Below are positions 1 to 10,763 of a stretch of 64,000 nucleotides of DNA, piece by piece (the first letter of the stretch is position 1; each line of letters opens with the position of its first letter). The stretch lies in contig JADJOY010000022.1 of the NCBI GenBank assembly GCA_016713535.1, forward strand, positions 62,001 to 126,000, read 5' to 3'. A program made the translations under genes and the position numbers. This stretch comes from Deltaproteobacteria bacterium. GTDB taxonomy: Bacteria > JADJOY01. The notes beneath the pieces are model-generated. The model searched no databases, was not told where the DNA came from, and saw nothing but the letters and a program-made list of their open reading frames with translations.

Positions 1-1571
1 GTTGAAGTCCAGCGTCGTGTAAGGAATGACCCGTGTCCGGGATCACCACCGCCGTGGCGTTGGGTGCCGCCAAGTTGCCGGTGCCGTCGCCGAGGGCCAC
101 GAGGAAGGGCCAAGCGAACACGTCGGGGTGGCCGTCTCGATTGAAATCCTCGACCGCCACCGCTCCGGCTTGATTCACGTAGGTGCGTTCGCCCAGGGCG
201 AAGCTACCGTCACAGCGCCCGAGCGCGGTCCACAGTCCGCCGTTCTCGCCCGGCAGCACGAGGTCCTGACATCCGTCTCCGTTCAGATCCGTCGACTCGA
301 TGCCCGGGAACGCGTCGGGCACGGTGAGGTCCGGTCCACGCGAGAGGGCCCCGTGGCCATCGCCATGCAACACGGCGACGATGTTCGTCGCAGCGAAGAA
401 CTCGTCGTGCGCGATGGCCACGTCCACGTGCCCGTCGTTGTCGAGGTCGGTCACCGAGATCGCGGTGGGTGCGGCGTCCATCGGAAAATTGACTTCCGGT
501 AGGAAGCCACCCGCCCGGTCGTTGATGAGGAGCTTGGCGCGGCCCGGAACACCGCTCACGGCGTCGTCCGTGGTGTAGAGCAGATCCGCGTAGCCATCTT
601 CGTTGAAATCGCCCGGGGCGAGATGGCGTGGTCGCGCATCCGCGCCTCGGGTCGAGCCCATTCTGAAGTTGCCTGAGCCGTCGTTGAGCAGCGTCGTCAC
701 GGACCACTGGCGAGGATATGCGGCCTTCAGGCCCATGAGAGCGAGATCATTGGTCAAGTTTCCGTCGTGTCCGCCGGACCAAGAACCATCATCAGACCCG
801 GAAATGTGAAGGTCGGCGCCGAAAACCCGCCTCTCCCGTCGCCGAGCAGCACCGCCACCGACGACGAGTTGGGACCGATGTTGTCGCCGGTCGTCACTGC
901 CACGTCGAGGTGGCTGTCGGAGTTAAGGTACGCCACGACCACGTAGAACACGTTGCGACTGCGGAACGATCGTTGGACTGACTGCCTGCCAGGGCTTGAA
1001 GTTCCCCGCGCCATCCCCGAACGCACCGACCAGGACGGAATTGGTACCGGAAAAACCAGGCATGACGATGTCAGGATTGCCGTCTTCGTCGAAGTCCCCG
1101 GTCCGACCCACGCCTTGGAAGCCGCCGCCTGGCCCTCCACCCGTCTAACCGTCGGAGGGCAGACGCCGCCACCGCCGATGGGCCAACCGTCGCACCATCA
1201 CCGGGCACATAGCCGTACCCCGGCATCACCGCCAGCCGCGGTGCCGGTACGCGAGGCCCCGACACGATGAACGGCAGCGGATTGCTGCTCAGCCCGCTGG
1301 GCAGGACGATCCGCACCTCGCCGGTCTTGGCTCCCGGCGGTGCGGCGACCGTGATGGTGGAGTCCGACCAGCTCGATGCAGGACCCGCGGGTACGCCATC
1401 GAAGGTGACCGTCGCGGCCCCCTGCGTGGCGCCGAAGCCAGAACCCTCGATCGTCACGATCGTGCCCACCGAGCCGTACTCCGGCTCGAGCGAGCTGATC
1501 GTCGGCGAGCAGCCTGCGAGCGCGCCGACGACTGCGACGATCGCACCTAGCCAGTACCCTCGAGCCGTCAT
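1..1571 (-). CDS. IPT/TIG and FG-GAP repeat lipoprotein, frame-broken, 3' end outside window
   Basis: An exported surface or outer-membrane lipoprotein of unknown ligand. The ATG is at 1571 with a GGAGG four bases upstream. A signal peptide ends in a lipobox (VGALAGC), followed by an IPT/TIG immunoglobulin-like domain (about residues 25-105) and then FG-GAP/VCBS-type repeats recognisable from calcium-loop-like motifs such as DFDEDGNPDIV, LNSDSHLDV, DFNEDGYADLL, DLDNDGHVDV and DLNGDGCQDLV. FG-GAP repeats usually build a beta-propeller. The reading frame changes at least three times: near 1145-1190, near 965 and near 775-790; the repeats continue on both sides of each break. The gene runs off the left edge. 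It is divergent from cutA. Either a decaying gene or, more likely given the rest of the window, sequence indels. The family call is firm, the precise role unknown. Confidence 0.7.
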
Positions 1572-1660
1572 CGTGCCTCCGAGCGACCCGGAAGTGCCGT
1601 CGGGTGTTTCCCATAGTCTCACCGTGGGCGGCCGGTCCAACGCTCCGCCCTGGTCACGCG

Positions 1661-1689
1661 TTGACGCGCACCCGGCCGGTTCCTACATT
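1661..1689 (+). promoter_or_regulatory. Sigma-70-type promoter for cutA-hflX
   Basis: A -35 TTGACG (1661-1666), a 17-bp spacer and a -10 TACATT (1684-1689). The predicted start, about 1696, gives a leader of about 30 bases before the TTG chosen for cutA and argues against starting cutA further upstream. Inferred from consensus match only. Confidence 0.55.
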
Positions 1690-2021
1690 GGGCGCGGCCC
1701 TCGCCCGTCCCCCGGAACCCGGCACTTGCCCACCGACGTCTCGCTCGTCCTCGTCACCGCGCCTCCCGGCGAACCCGCCGCGGCGCTCGCGCGCCAGGTG
1801 GTCGAGGAGGGGCTCGCGGCGTGCGTGAACCTGGTGCCGGGAATTCGCTCGATCTACCGCTGGCAGGGTCGTGTCGAGGACGAGAGCGAGACGCTGCTCG
1901 TCATCAAGACCCGCACCGAGGGGGTCGAGGCGCTGCGCGCGCGGGTCGTCGAGCTCCACCCGTACAGCGTTCCCGAGGTCATCGCGATCCCCGTCGCCGA
2001 GGGCCACGCGCCCTACCTGGC

Positions 2022-3794
<1,773 letters not shown>

Positions 3795-3816
3795 GCCCCC
3801 GCACCCTGCCGACCGC

Positions 3817-4020
3817 ATGATCGAGACCAACGCCGCGACCGACGACCCGGCCACCTCCCCCGCCCCCGCGGGTGCGAGCGGCGAGCCGGCGAGCGGTCCG
3901 AGCGAGCTCGCCACCAAGATCTACCTCGGCGTCTTCGTGACCTACGTGGTGCTCCTCGGCATCGGGGTGTTCGCCGAGGCCTTCCACATCCAGTGGATCC
4001 TGAGCTGGCCGATCTATTGA
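3817..4020 (+). CDS. Small single-span membrane protein
   Basis: A 67-residue protein starting at ATG 3817, 22 bases after hflX. The first half is alanine/proline-rich and low complexity; the second half holds one clear hydrophobic span (KIYLGVFVTYVVLLGIGVFA) and ends about a dozen residues later. I do not recognise a family. Position directly behind hflX and before a signal-peptide protein suggests co-transcription and an envelope location. Confidence 0.6.
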   Translation: MIETNAATDDPATSPAPAGASGEPASGPSELATKIYLGVFVTYVVLLGIGVFAEAFHIQWILSWPIY

Positions 4021-4061
4021 CCCGGCGGCGCCCACCCGCGCGCCGCCCGGAGGGATCTCCC

Positions 4062-4646
4062 ATGGCCCATCGATCCGTTCGTCCCCATCGCGGGCTCACC
4101 TTCGCCGCGGCCGTCGCGACCACCGTCGCGCTGCTCGCGTCCGCGCCCTCGACCGGCGCCGCGGCCGAGCACGCCGGCGCCCCCACCAAGAACCTCGCCG
4201 AGACGTTCGGCATCGACGTCGGCGACCGCGACGACTCGGTGGCCCAGATGCTCCAGCTCTCGGGCGGCCTGCGCGTCATGAAGGTCGAGCCCGGCAGCGT
4301 CGGCTCGCGGATCTCGTACCCGGGGATCCACCGGCCGATCGGGCGCGGCGACTTCATCCTCAAGGTGCGGGTGAAGGGCGTCGACGAGCCGGGCGACCTG
4401 AAGAGCGGCGTGATCACCACGCCGGCCGACTTCGCGAACGCGTGCAAGCGCGCTCGCCGCCTGATCTGGGAGCAGCCCGGCCACAAGGGCACGCTCGCGG
4501 TCGATGTGTTCACCCAGGCCGGCTACAACATGGAGGACTGGAAGAGCCTGACGTTCGAGGGCCCCCTCGACCTGAGTGGCCAGCCCGAGCCGCCCAAGGT
4601 CGACACCACCCCGATGAAGGCGCCGGTACCAGGCGCCGGCGTCTGA
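4062..4646 (+). CDS. Exported PDZ-like protein
   Basis: A 194-residue protein with a good ribosome site (GGAGGG eight bases before ATG 4062) and a classical signal peptide ending near residue 35 (ALLASAPSTGAAA). The mature part contains a PDZ-like core: GGLRVMKVEPGSVGSRI followed by a GDFILKVRVKGV strand, a pattern seen where PDZ domains describe an effect located at a glycine-aspartate loop. No protease domain is present, so a binding or scaffolding role in the periplasm is inferred. The C-terminus is proline-rich. Gene neighbours are hflX and a DegT aminotransferase; no specific function can be assigned. Confidence 0.65.
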   Translation: MAHRSVRPHRGLTFAAAVATTVALLASAPSTGAAAEHAGAPTKNLAETFGIDVGDRDDSVAQMLQLSGGLRVMKVEPGSVGSRISYPGIHRPIGRGDFILKVRVKGVDEPGDLKSGVITTPADFANACKRARRLIWEQPGHKGTLAVDVFTQAGYNMEDWKSLTFEGPLDLSGQPEPPKVDTTPMKAPVPGAGV

Positions 4647-4721
4647 GCGGCTCGCGGCTTCCGGACGTCCCGTCGCTCCAGGCTTTCGTTCGCGTCGTTC
4701 CTTCCCCCGAGGAGATCCTCC

Positions 4722-5963
4722 ATGTCCGAGCTGGCGCTTCTGGGTGGCAAGCCCGTCCGCAGCGAGCCCTTCCCCCCGTGGCCGGTCCACGACGAGCGCG
4801 AAGCCAAGGCGCTCGCGGCGGTGCTCGCGTCGTCGAACTGGGGCGGCTATCCGTCGCCCAACACCCACGCCAAGGCGTTCGCCGAACGCTTCGCCGCCGC
4901 CCACACGGCGCGCTTCTGCATCCCGGCGGCGAACGGCACGGTGACGCTCGAGATCGCGCTGCGCGCGGCGGGCGTTCGCGCCGGCGACGAGGTCATCGTC
5001 ACGCCCTACACGTGGGTGGCCACCGCGGCGGCGCCCGTCTACCTGAACGCGGTGCCGGTGTTCGCGGACGTCGATCCCGAGACCTACTGCCTCGATCCCA
5101 AGGCCGTGGAGGCGGCGATCACGCCGCGCACCAAGGCGATCATCCCGGTGCACCTGGGCTGCCGCATGGCGGACATGGACGCGCTCATGGCGATCGCCGC
5201 CAAGCACAATCTCACGGTGATCGAGGACTGCGCTCACATGCACGGTGCGCGCTGGAAGGACCGCGGCGTGGGCTCGATCGGGCACCTGGGCAGCTTCAGC
5301 TTCCAGAGCTCGAAGCTCATGACCGCCGGCGAGGGCGGAGCGATCCTGACCAGCGATCCGGAGCTCGCCGAGCGCTGCCACTCGCTCGTCAACTGCGGCC
5401 GCAAGCTCGAGGGCTACGACTCGTTCGACGGCTGGATGCTGGGCTGGAACGACCGCATCGGCGAGTTCCAGGCGGCGGTGCTGGGCTGCCAGATGGACCG
5501 CCTGGAAGAGCAGACGATCCTGCGCGAGAAAAACGCCGACTACCTGTACGCGGCGCTCGCCGACGTGCCCGGGATCCGGCCCCTGCGCCGCGACCCGCGC
5601 ATCACCCGCACCGGCAACTACCAGGTGATCCTGCGCTACGACCCGGCGGGGTTCGGCGGGCTCAAGCGCGACCGCTTCGCCGAGGCGCTCACCGCCGAGG
5701 GGATCGAGGTCGACCCGTACTTCTACATCCCGCTCTACCAGAGCCCGCTCCTCACGGTTACGGCCGCCGATTACCCGATGATCCGCGAGCGCTACGGCGA
5801 CGCGATCACCACCGACTCGGCGAGCTGCCCGGTCGCCGAGAAGGCCGCCTACCAGGAAGCGCTGTGGATCCACCACCCGCTCTTCATGGGCGACCACCGC
5901 GACATGGACCAGGTGGTCGACGCGATCCGCAAGATCCAGAAGAACGTCGGCGAGCTGCTCTGA
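4722..5963 (+). CDS. DegT/DnrJ/EryC1-family PLP sugar aminotransferase
   Basis: A 413-residue fold-type I PLP enzyme of the family that transaminates nucleotide-linked keto-sugars for surface glycans or secondary metabolites. Start ATG 4722 has GAGGAG seven bases upstream. Family signatures: VTPYTWVATAAAPVYLNAVPVF, ADVDPETYCLDP, the DCAHMHGARWKDRGVGSIGH stretch, and the Schiff-base lysine K198 in SSKLMTAGEGG. Length is typical or slightly long (SpsC, AHBA synthase-like members are 370-430). The precise sugar cannot be told. It is convergent with a polysaccharide exporter operon, consistent with glycan biosynthesis. Confidence 0.9.
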   Translation: MSELALLGGKPVRSEPFPPWPVHDEREAKALAAVLASSNWGGYPSPNTHAKAFAERFAAAHTARFCIPAANGTVTLEIALRAAGVRAGDEVIVTPYTWVATAAAPVYLNAVPVFADVDPETYCLDPKAVEAAITPRTKAIIPVHLGCRMADMDALMAIAAKHNLTVIEDCAHMHGARWKDRGVGSIGHLGSFSFQSSKLMTAGEGGAILTSDPELAERCHSLVNCGRKLEGYDSFDGWMLGWNDRIGEFQAAVLGCQMDRLEEQTILREKNADYLYAALADVPGIRPLRRDPRITRTGNYQVILRYDPAGFGGLKRDRFAEALTAEGIEVDPYFYIPLYQSPLLTVTAADYPMIRERYGDAITTDSASCPVAEKAAYQEALWIHHPLFMGDHRDMDQVVDAIRKIQKNVGELL

Positions 5964-6112
5964 CCTTCCCGGGGAGCGTGCCCGGGTTCCCGCCCCCCAT
6001 CGGTAGAGGCCGATCCGGCCTTGAGAGGCCGACTTTCGGCCCCTAGAAGCACTATTTTGCCTATTTCCAGGGTATCCGCGGGGCTTGCTGAAAGCGTTCT
6101 GTAACATCGAAA

Positions 6113-6181
6113 TACTGGCGGTTTGTGGCATTTTCTACTGGCAGAATGTAGCAGATCCTGCTGGCAGGTTGTGGTATCGCT
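6113..6181. repeat. Three 23-bp direct repeats in an AT-rich pocket
   Basis: Three imperfect copies begin at 6113, 6136 and 6159, exactly 23 bases apart, each starting T(A/G)CTGGC followed by a T-G-T core. Copies 1 and 2 share about 16 of 23 positions. A fourth degenerate relative may lie just upstream. The block (about 6046-6180) is visibly richer in A+T than the surrounding 70% GC sequence. The even spacing near two helical turns suggests tandem protein-binding sites, or an iteron-like array; no gene start lies close on either strand. Confidence 0.5.
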
Positions 6182-6446
6182 CGGGGGGTTCCGCACCGGC
6201 TGGCGGACGCGGCTGAGGCCCGCGGGTCGACACCACCTCGGAGGGCCCGACTCCCGTCGGGCCGTGCCGGCGTCGCCGCGGACCGCGGAGCGGCGGTCGG
6301 CCGGGATCCAGCATACGGGTGGCGGCAGGATTCCGCGCTCACGGCATCCGCGACGGGCGCTACTCGGCCGCGTACGCCCCGCGCGTGAAGTGCTGCACCA
6401 GCGACTCCTCGGTGAGCGGGAGCGAACAGGGATCGACCTGCCTGCC

Positions 6447-7058
6447 GACGCCGGGGATCGCGCGTATCGCCGGGCACGCGACGCGTGCCCCTCCCCCGGA
6501 TCGCGCCACCAGCTGCTGGAGCGCGTCCGCTTCGTCGGACGCCAGCGATCGATCGGCCGTACGGCAATCGACGGCCGGGCGACGCCGGGGATCGCGCGTA
6601 TCGCCGGGCACGCGACGCGTGCCCCTCCCCCGGATCGCGCCACCAGCTGCTGGAGCGCGTCCGCTTCGTCGGACGCCAACGGTCAATCGGCCGTACGGCA
6701 ATCGACGGCCGGGCGACGCCGGGGATCGCGCGTATCGCCGGGCACGCGACGCGTGCCCTCCCCGGATCGCGCCACCAGCTGCTGGAGCGCGTCCGCTTCG
6801 TCGGACGCCAGCGATCGATCGGCCGTACGGCAATCGACGGCCGGGCGACGCCGGGGATCGCGCGTATCGCCGGGCACGCGACGCGTGCCCTCCCCGGATC
6901 GCGCCACCAGCTGCTGGAGCGCGTCCGCTTCGTCGGACGCCAACGGTCAATCGGCCGTACGGCAATCGACGGCCCCGCGGGCCCACGCCTACGGCATCGA
7001 CGGCCGGGCGACGCCGGGGATCGCGCGTATCGCCGGGCACGCGACGCGTGCCCCTCCC
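6447..7058. repeat. 132/134-bp tandem repeat array, 4.4 copies, with nested hairpins
   Basis: Copies begin at 6447, 6581, 6715, 6847 and 7010. Spacings are 134, 134, 132 and 163; the last contains a 31-bp insertion, and the fifth copy is partial. Each full unit carries an 8-bp stem GGGCACGC/GCGTGCCC with a 3-base loop, a 7-bp stem GCGTCCG/CGGACGC with a 6-base loop and the palindrome GCCGTACGGC. Copies alternate between two variants (AGCGATCGATCGG in 1 and 3, AACGGTCAATCGG in 2 and 4), so a dimer was duplicated. A 134-bp period is not a multiple of three, so a repeated protein is unlikely. It sits between two convergent genes. Confidence 0.85.
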
Positions 7059-7082
7059 GCCGGACCTGGGAGCTCGAGTGGC

Positions 7083-9155
7083 TCAGCCGTGCCGGACGGT
7101 CCAGCGAGTCGGCAGGCGGATGCGGCCGAGGACCTCGGCGCCGCCGGGGTCGACCACCCGCAGCCGGTAGCGGCGGTCGTGGTAGTCGAACATCTGGTCG
7201 CCCGCGCGGCTCATCGCCGACACGCTCACCGGGTAGACGCCCGCGGTGAGCGGCAGGCTCTCGACCTCGAGAAGCACCACGCCCCGCCCGCGCACGGTGC
7301 CCACCTCGGCGCGGCTGGCGCTGGTGTTGGGCGCCGCGAGCAAGAGCCCGCCAGGCTCGTGAAGACCCACGCCGAACATCGGCGAGTCGAGCGGCTCGGC
7401 GGCCTCGAAGGCGAGCTCGATCGTGAGCGGCGCGCCGCTCACCACCTCCTCGATCGCGGCGCCGCTCGCGTCCAGGAAGCGCACCGCGTGGATCCGCAGC
7501 GGCCCGCTCGCGGCGGCGCCCGCAGCCCCCTCGCCCGCGGCGGCGCCGAGGAGCCGCTCCTCGGCCTCCGTGAGCCAGCGGAGCTCGCCCGCCTCGCCGT
7601 CGAGGGCGCCGCGCGCCGCGTGCTCGCGGACCCGCTCGACCATCCAGCGCGGGTTCACGCGCCGGAAGAGCTCGGGGGGAGCACCGCCGAGGCGATCGAG
7701 CCAGCGCTCGAACACCGCGCGCCGCGCCTCACCGGCGCCGGCACGCTCGTCGCGGAACAGGTCGTGAGCGATCCCCTCGAGCTGCTGGAGCGCACCCGCG
7801 GCGACACCATCGGTGCGGATCGAGCCACGCCCGAGCAGCTCGGCGGCGGCGACGTCGATCATCTCGAGGAGCGCCGCGGCGTCGCCCACCTCGCTCGCGC
7901 GCTGCAGCCCGGCGAGCGCTTCGAGGCGCTCGAGCACCGCGCGGTCGCGCGCCGGGCCGCCCTCGTGGACCTCGACCTCGCGCGTCAGCGCCGCCACCAG
8001 AAGCCGCCGCGCGCGCAGCTCGGCGGCGCGCTCGCCGTCGAGGGTGGCGCGCTCGACCTCGCGGTAGGCGAGCTCCTTCCAGCGCACCAGCACCTCCTCG
8101 GTGCGGTGCGGGTCGCCGTAGAACCGCGACGCCTCGTCGAGGACCCGTCCGAGGGCCTCGAGGTCCGCGGCGGCGAAGCGCTCGCGCAGCGCGAGGTCGC
8201 GGCCCAGCGCGGCCCGCCCCTGCAGGAACGTGATGACCCGCTGGAAGCGGTCGTCGAGGTCGGCGCGCAGGTCGCGCAGGGCTTCCTCGAGGTCGTGGCG
8301 GGTCGAGCGCTCGCGGACGGTGCGGAAGCGGGTCGGCAGCCAGGTCCCCGCGTCCATGCGCTCCTCGATCTGGCGCATGCGCTCGTCGAGCTCGCGCATC
8401 TCGGCGGCGCGGGCGTCGGTGTCGCCCAGGATCTGCTCGCGCTCGGCGATCCACACCCGATCGAGGTAGGTGGCGATGACCGTCGACGCGTCGCCGCTCG
8501 CCACCACCCGCCCCCGCTCCAGGCACAGCGCCTCGTCACAGAAGCCGCGCACCGTCTCGACCGAGTGGCTGACCAGCACGATGGTCTTGCCGCGGCGCTT
8601 GAGCTCGTCGATGCGGCGAAAGCTCTTGTGCTGGAACTCCTCGTCGCCGACCGCCAGCACCTCGTCGAGGAGCAGCACGTCGGGGTCCTTGAGGAGCGCG
8701 GTCGAGAACGCGAGCCGCATGCGCATGCCGCTCGAGTAGGACGCGAACGGCCGGTCGAGCTCGGCGGAGAGCCCGGCGAAGCGCGCCACCTCCGGGATGC
8801 GCTCGCTCACCTCGCGGCGCTTGAGCCCCAGGAACGTGCCGTAGAGCAGCACGTTCTCGCGCCCGGTGAGCGCCTCGTCGAAGCCGCCGCCGATCTCGAT
8901 GAAGCCGAGCCGCGTGCCGCGCACCGTGACGGTGCCGGCGCTCGGCGCGAGGGTGCCGGCGAGCAGCTTGAGCAGCGTGGTCTTGCCCGAGCCGTTGCGA
9001 CCGATGATGCCGAGGGTGCGGCCGCGTGCGAGGCGAAAGCTCACACCCTCGAGCGCCACGACCGGCCCGAGCTTGCGTCCCGGCTCGCCGGGGCGCGGCT
9101 CGTAGCGCTTGACGAGGTTCGCGACCTCGATCGCCGGCTCGCCCCCCGCGCTCAC
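7083..9155 (-). CDS. Polysaccharide ABC exporter ATPase, Wzt-like with long central region
   Basis: The nucleotide-binding subunit of an O-antigen/teichoic-type ABC exporter, 690 residues. Start GTG 9155 overlaps the permease stop in a GTGA junction. The ATPase domain has Walker A GRNGSGKT (52-59), signature SYSSGMRMRL (139-148) and Walker B VLLLDE (160-165), followed by the H-loop segment TIVLVSHS. The C-terminal part (about 545-680) matches the beta-sandwich Wzt C-terminal domain that in known homologues recognises the capped end of the glycan. Between them lies about 290 residues of charged helical, coiled-coil-prone sequence not found in ordinary Wzt proteins of 400-450 residues. That insert is the oddity; its job is unknown. 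Confidence 0.88.
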   Translation of the reverse strand: MSAGGEPAIEVANLVKRYEPRPGEPGRKLGPVVALEGVSFRLARGRTLGIIGRNGSGKTTLLKLLAGTLAPSAGTVTVRGTRLGFIEIGGGFDEALTGRENVLLYGTFLGLKRREVSERIPEVARFAGLSAELDRPFASYSSGMRMRLAFSTALLKDPDVLLLDEVLAVGDEEFQHKSFRRIDELKRRGKTIVLVSHSVETVRGFCDEALCLERGRVVASGDASTVIATYLDRVWIAEREQILGDTDARAAEMRELDERMRQIEERMDAGTWLPTRFRTVRERSTRHDLEEALRDLRADLDDRFQRVITFLQGRAALGRDLALRERFAAADLEALGRVLDEASRFYGDPHRTEEVLVRWKELAYREVERATLDGERAAELRARRLLVAALTREVEVHEGGPARDRAVLERLEALAGLQRASEVGDAAALLEMIDVAAAELLGRGSIRTDGVAAGALQQLEGIAHDLFRDERAGAGEARRAVFERWLDRLGGAPPELFRRVNPRWMVERVREHAARGALDGEAGELRWLTEAEERLLGAAAGEGAAGAAASGPLRIHAVRFLDASGAAIEEVVSGAPLTIELAFEAAEPLDSPMFGVGLHEPGGLLLAAPNTSASRAEVGTVRGRGVVLLEVESLPLTAGVYPVSVSAMSRAGDQMFDYHDRRYRLRVVDPGGAEVLGRIRLPTRWTVRHG

Positions 9156-9904
9156 GCGCGCTCCGCGATCAGCGCCGCCGAGCGGCTCGCGAGCCAGCGC
9201 CCGGTGCCGAGGACGGCAAGGCACGCCGCGATGGTCACCACCACGTGGCGCGGCTCGGGGGCCACGTTGTGCAGGATCGCGCCGCGTACCTCGTTGATGA
9301 TCCGCGCCATCGGGTTGAGCTCGACGATCGGGCGCAACCGCTCGGGCACCATGCGGATCTCGTAGACCACCGGCGTCACCCAGAAGCCGACCGCGAGCAC
9401 CAGCTTCCACAGGTGGTCGGCATCCCCCAGGCGTGCGCGCAGCACCACCATCACGAGAGCTACGCCGAGGGTGAACGCCACCAGCATCGCGAGCGGCGCA
9501 GCGGCGTTCACGGCCATGGGGCCTGGCCGTGGCCCCAGGAAACACTGGCACGCGAGGAACGTGGCCAGCCCGAGCACCAGCTCCACGAGCTGCACCGCGA
9601 CGGTGGCGCCCATGAGCAGCCACGTCGCGTCCGGCCCCGACTGGAGCAGCGCGCGCCGGGCCGGGATCGAGCCGATGCCCTCGGAGGTGGCGCCGGCGAA
9701 GAAGTTCCACAGCACGATGCCGAGCACCAAGGACAGCACCGAGAGTGCCTGGCTCGCGCCGACCAGCCAGCGCAACGCCACCACCAACGTGGTGACCAGC
9801 ACCACCGGCGACACCAGCCAGGCTCGGCCGAGCAGGCTGCGCCCGTAGCGCCCCTGCAGCACCGCCACGAACGCCGCGCGGAGCTGGTCGCCGGCGACGC
9901 TCAC
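9152..9904 (-). CDS. ABC-2 type polysaccharide exporter permease (Wzm/TagG-like)
   Basis: A 250-residue inner-membrane permease with about six hydrophobic spans, starting at GTG 9904. Features of the family include the amphipathic N-terminus (AVLQGRYGRSLLGRAW), the FFAGATSEGIGSIPARRALL segment and the C-terminal VTPVVYEIRMVPERLRPIVEL / NPMARIINEVRGAIL region. Translationally coupled to the Wzt-like ATPase by a 4-base overlap; together they should export an undecaprenyl-linked glycan across the inner membrane. Preceded by a 41-base gap from the small membrane-anchored protein gene, so the three genes form one operon. Confidence 0.88.
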   Translation of the reverse strand: MSVAGDQLRAAFVAVLQGRYGRSLLGRAWLVSPVVLVTTLVVALRWLVGASQALSVLSLVLGIVLWNFFAGATSEGIGSIPARRALLQSGPDATWLLMGATVAVQLVELVLGLATFLACQCFLGPRPGPMAVNAAAPLAMLVAFTLGVALVMVVLRARLGDADHLWKLVLAVGFWVTPVVYEIRMVPERLRPIVELNPMARIINEVRGAILHNVAPEPRHVVVTIAACLAVLGTGRWLASRSAALIAERA

Positions 9905-9944
9905 CGCGCGACGCTCGTCACCATCGCGACCGGGACCGGGTGCC

Positions 9945-10553
9945 TCACGCGGCGCTGAGCCACACCCCGCCGATCAACAGATGCCGCTCTTCCTCGCCGC
10001 GCAGCGCGAGCTTGCGGTCGGGGTGGATCTCGAGGTTGAGGCCCTTCACCGGCTGGTTCGCATACGCCTTCCCGGCGCCGTCGACGAGCAGCGAGAACGG
10101 GATCGAGAGCAGCGCCCAGTCGGCGCTCGCGAACGCGTTGTCGTGCCACGCGAAGAACTCGCCGGCGTCGGTCTGCGCGACCACGCGGATCGCCGTGGGC
10201 GCCTTGGCGCCGCGCGCCAGCACGTGGAGCTTGCGCTGGCCCTTCCAGTCGGCGCCACCGAGCGGCGTGTGCACGATCACCCAGCCGCCCGATTTGATCG
10301 CGTACTTGAGGCTGGTCGACGTGGCGGCGCCGCCATGTCCGGCGCCGGGCTCGTTCTCGATCAGCCGCGACGCGTCGTTGGTGAACACCTGCGAGCTCGT
10401 GCTCGGGAACGTGACCACCGGCCGCGCGCCTTCGGGCAGCTTGGCGTCGGCGCTCTTCTTGACGTCGATGACCTCCTCTGCCGGCGCGACGATCACCTTG
10501 TAGAGGAAGAAGACGATCGCTCCGAGGAGCACTACGGCCAGCAGGTACGCCAC
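9945..10553 (-). CDS. Membrane-anchored periplasmic protein of exporter operon, function unknown
   Basis: A 202-residue protein starting at GTG 10553 (GAGG eight bases upstream). One N-terminal membrane span (VAYLLAVVLLGAIVFFLYKV) is followed by a soluble, beta-rich-looking domain with repeated aromatic/charged strands (SGGWVIVHTPLGGADWKGQ, ASADWALLSIPFSLLVDG). I do not recognise the family. Being the first gene of the Wzm/Wzt operon suggests a periplasmic accessory role in glycan export, which is inference from position only. Confidence 0.6.
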   Translation of the reverse strand: MAYLLAVVLLGAIVFFLYKVIVAPAEEVIDVKKSADAKLPEGARPVVTFPSTSSQVFTNDASRLIENEPGAGHGGAATSTSLKYAIKSGGWVIVHTPLGGADWKGQRKLHVLARGAKAPTAIRVVAQTDAGEFFAWHDNAFASADWALLSIPFSLLVDGAGKAYANQPVKGLNLEIHPDRKLALRGEEERHLLIGGVWLSAA

Positions 10554-10734
10554 GTTCCGATCCTCGCTTTCGCTCGCGCCGGGTGCCGCGGGGCGCTTCC
10601 GGCGGGATGCCCGCGCCGAGCGCGGGTCACGCCCACCGATCCGGGTCCGACTTCGCGGGTGTTGGGGGATGCCGCCCCCGCCGGCCGACGCACGGCGTGA
10701 GCCGCCTCGACCCTGCGCTGGGCACGCGGGCTCC

Positions 10735-10763
10735 ATGTATGGGAATGGACCGCGAGGTGTCAA
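10735..10763 (-). promoter_or_regulatory. Candidate promoter of the exporter operon
   Basis: Reading the minus strand, a perfect -35 TTGACA (10763-10758) overlaps the stop codon of the upstream gene; 17 bases later comes ATACAT (10740-10735), a weak -10. Predicted start near 10728 gives a leader of about 175 bases before GTG 10553. The rest of the 206-bp gap (10554-10759) shows only GC-rich inverted repeats. Confidence 0.4.

Noticed and set aside
6113-6181. Sigma-54 promoter in the CTGGCA-rich repeats
   Set aside because: Several GG and GC pairs occur but none has the required ten-base spacing, and no gene starts nearby.
6360-7040. A repeat-containing protein on the minus strand
   Set aside because: The frame is open but 134-bp copies shift the frame from unit to unit, and the composition is arginine-rich shadow sequence; only the last 50 residues look faintly protein-like.
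6447-7058. CRISPR array
   Set aside because: Units of 132-134 bp are almost identical throughout, without short repeats separated by unique spacers, and no cas genes are near.
6123-9365. A very long open frame on the plus strand across the repeat array and the exporter ATPase
   Set aside because: It is antisense to a well-supported Wzt-like gene, has no family likeness, and arises from GC-rich codon use; similar long empty frames lie opposite lptA/kdsD/kdsA (54101-56689) and other genes.
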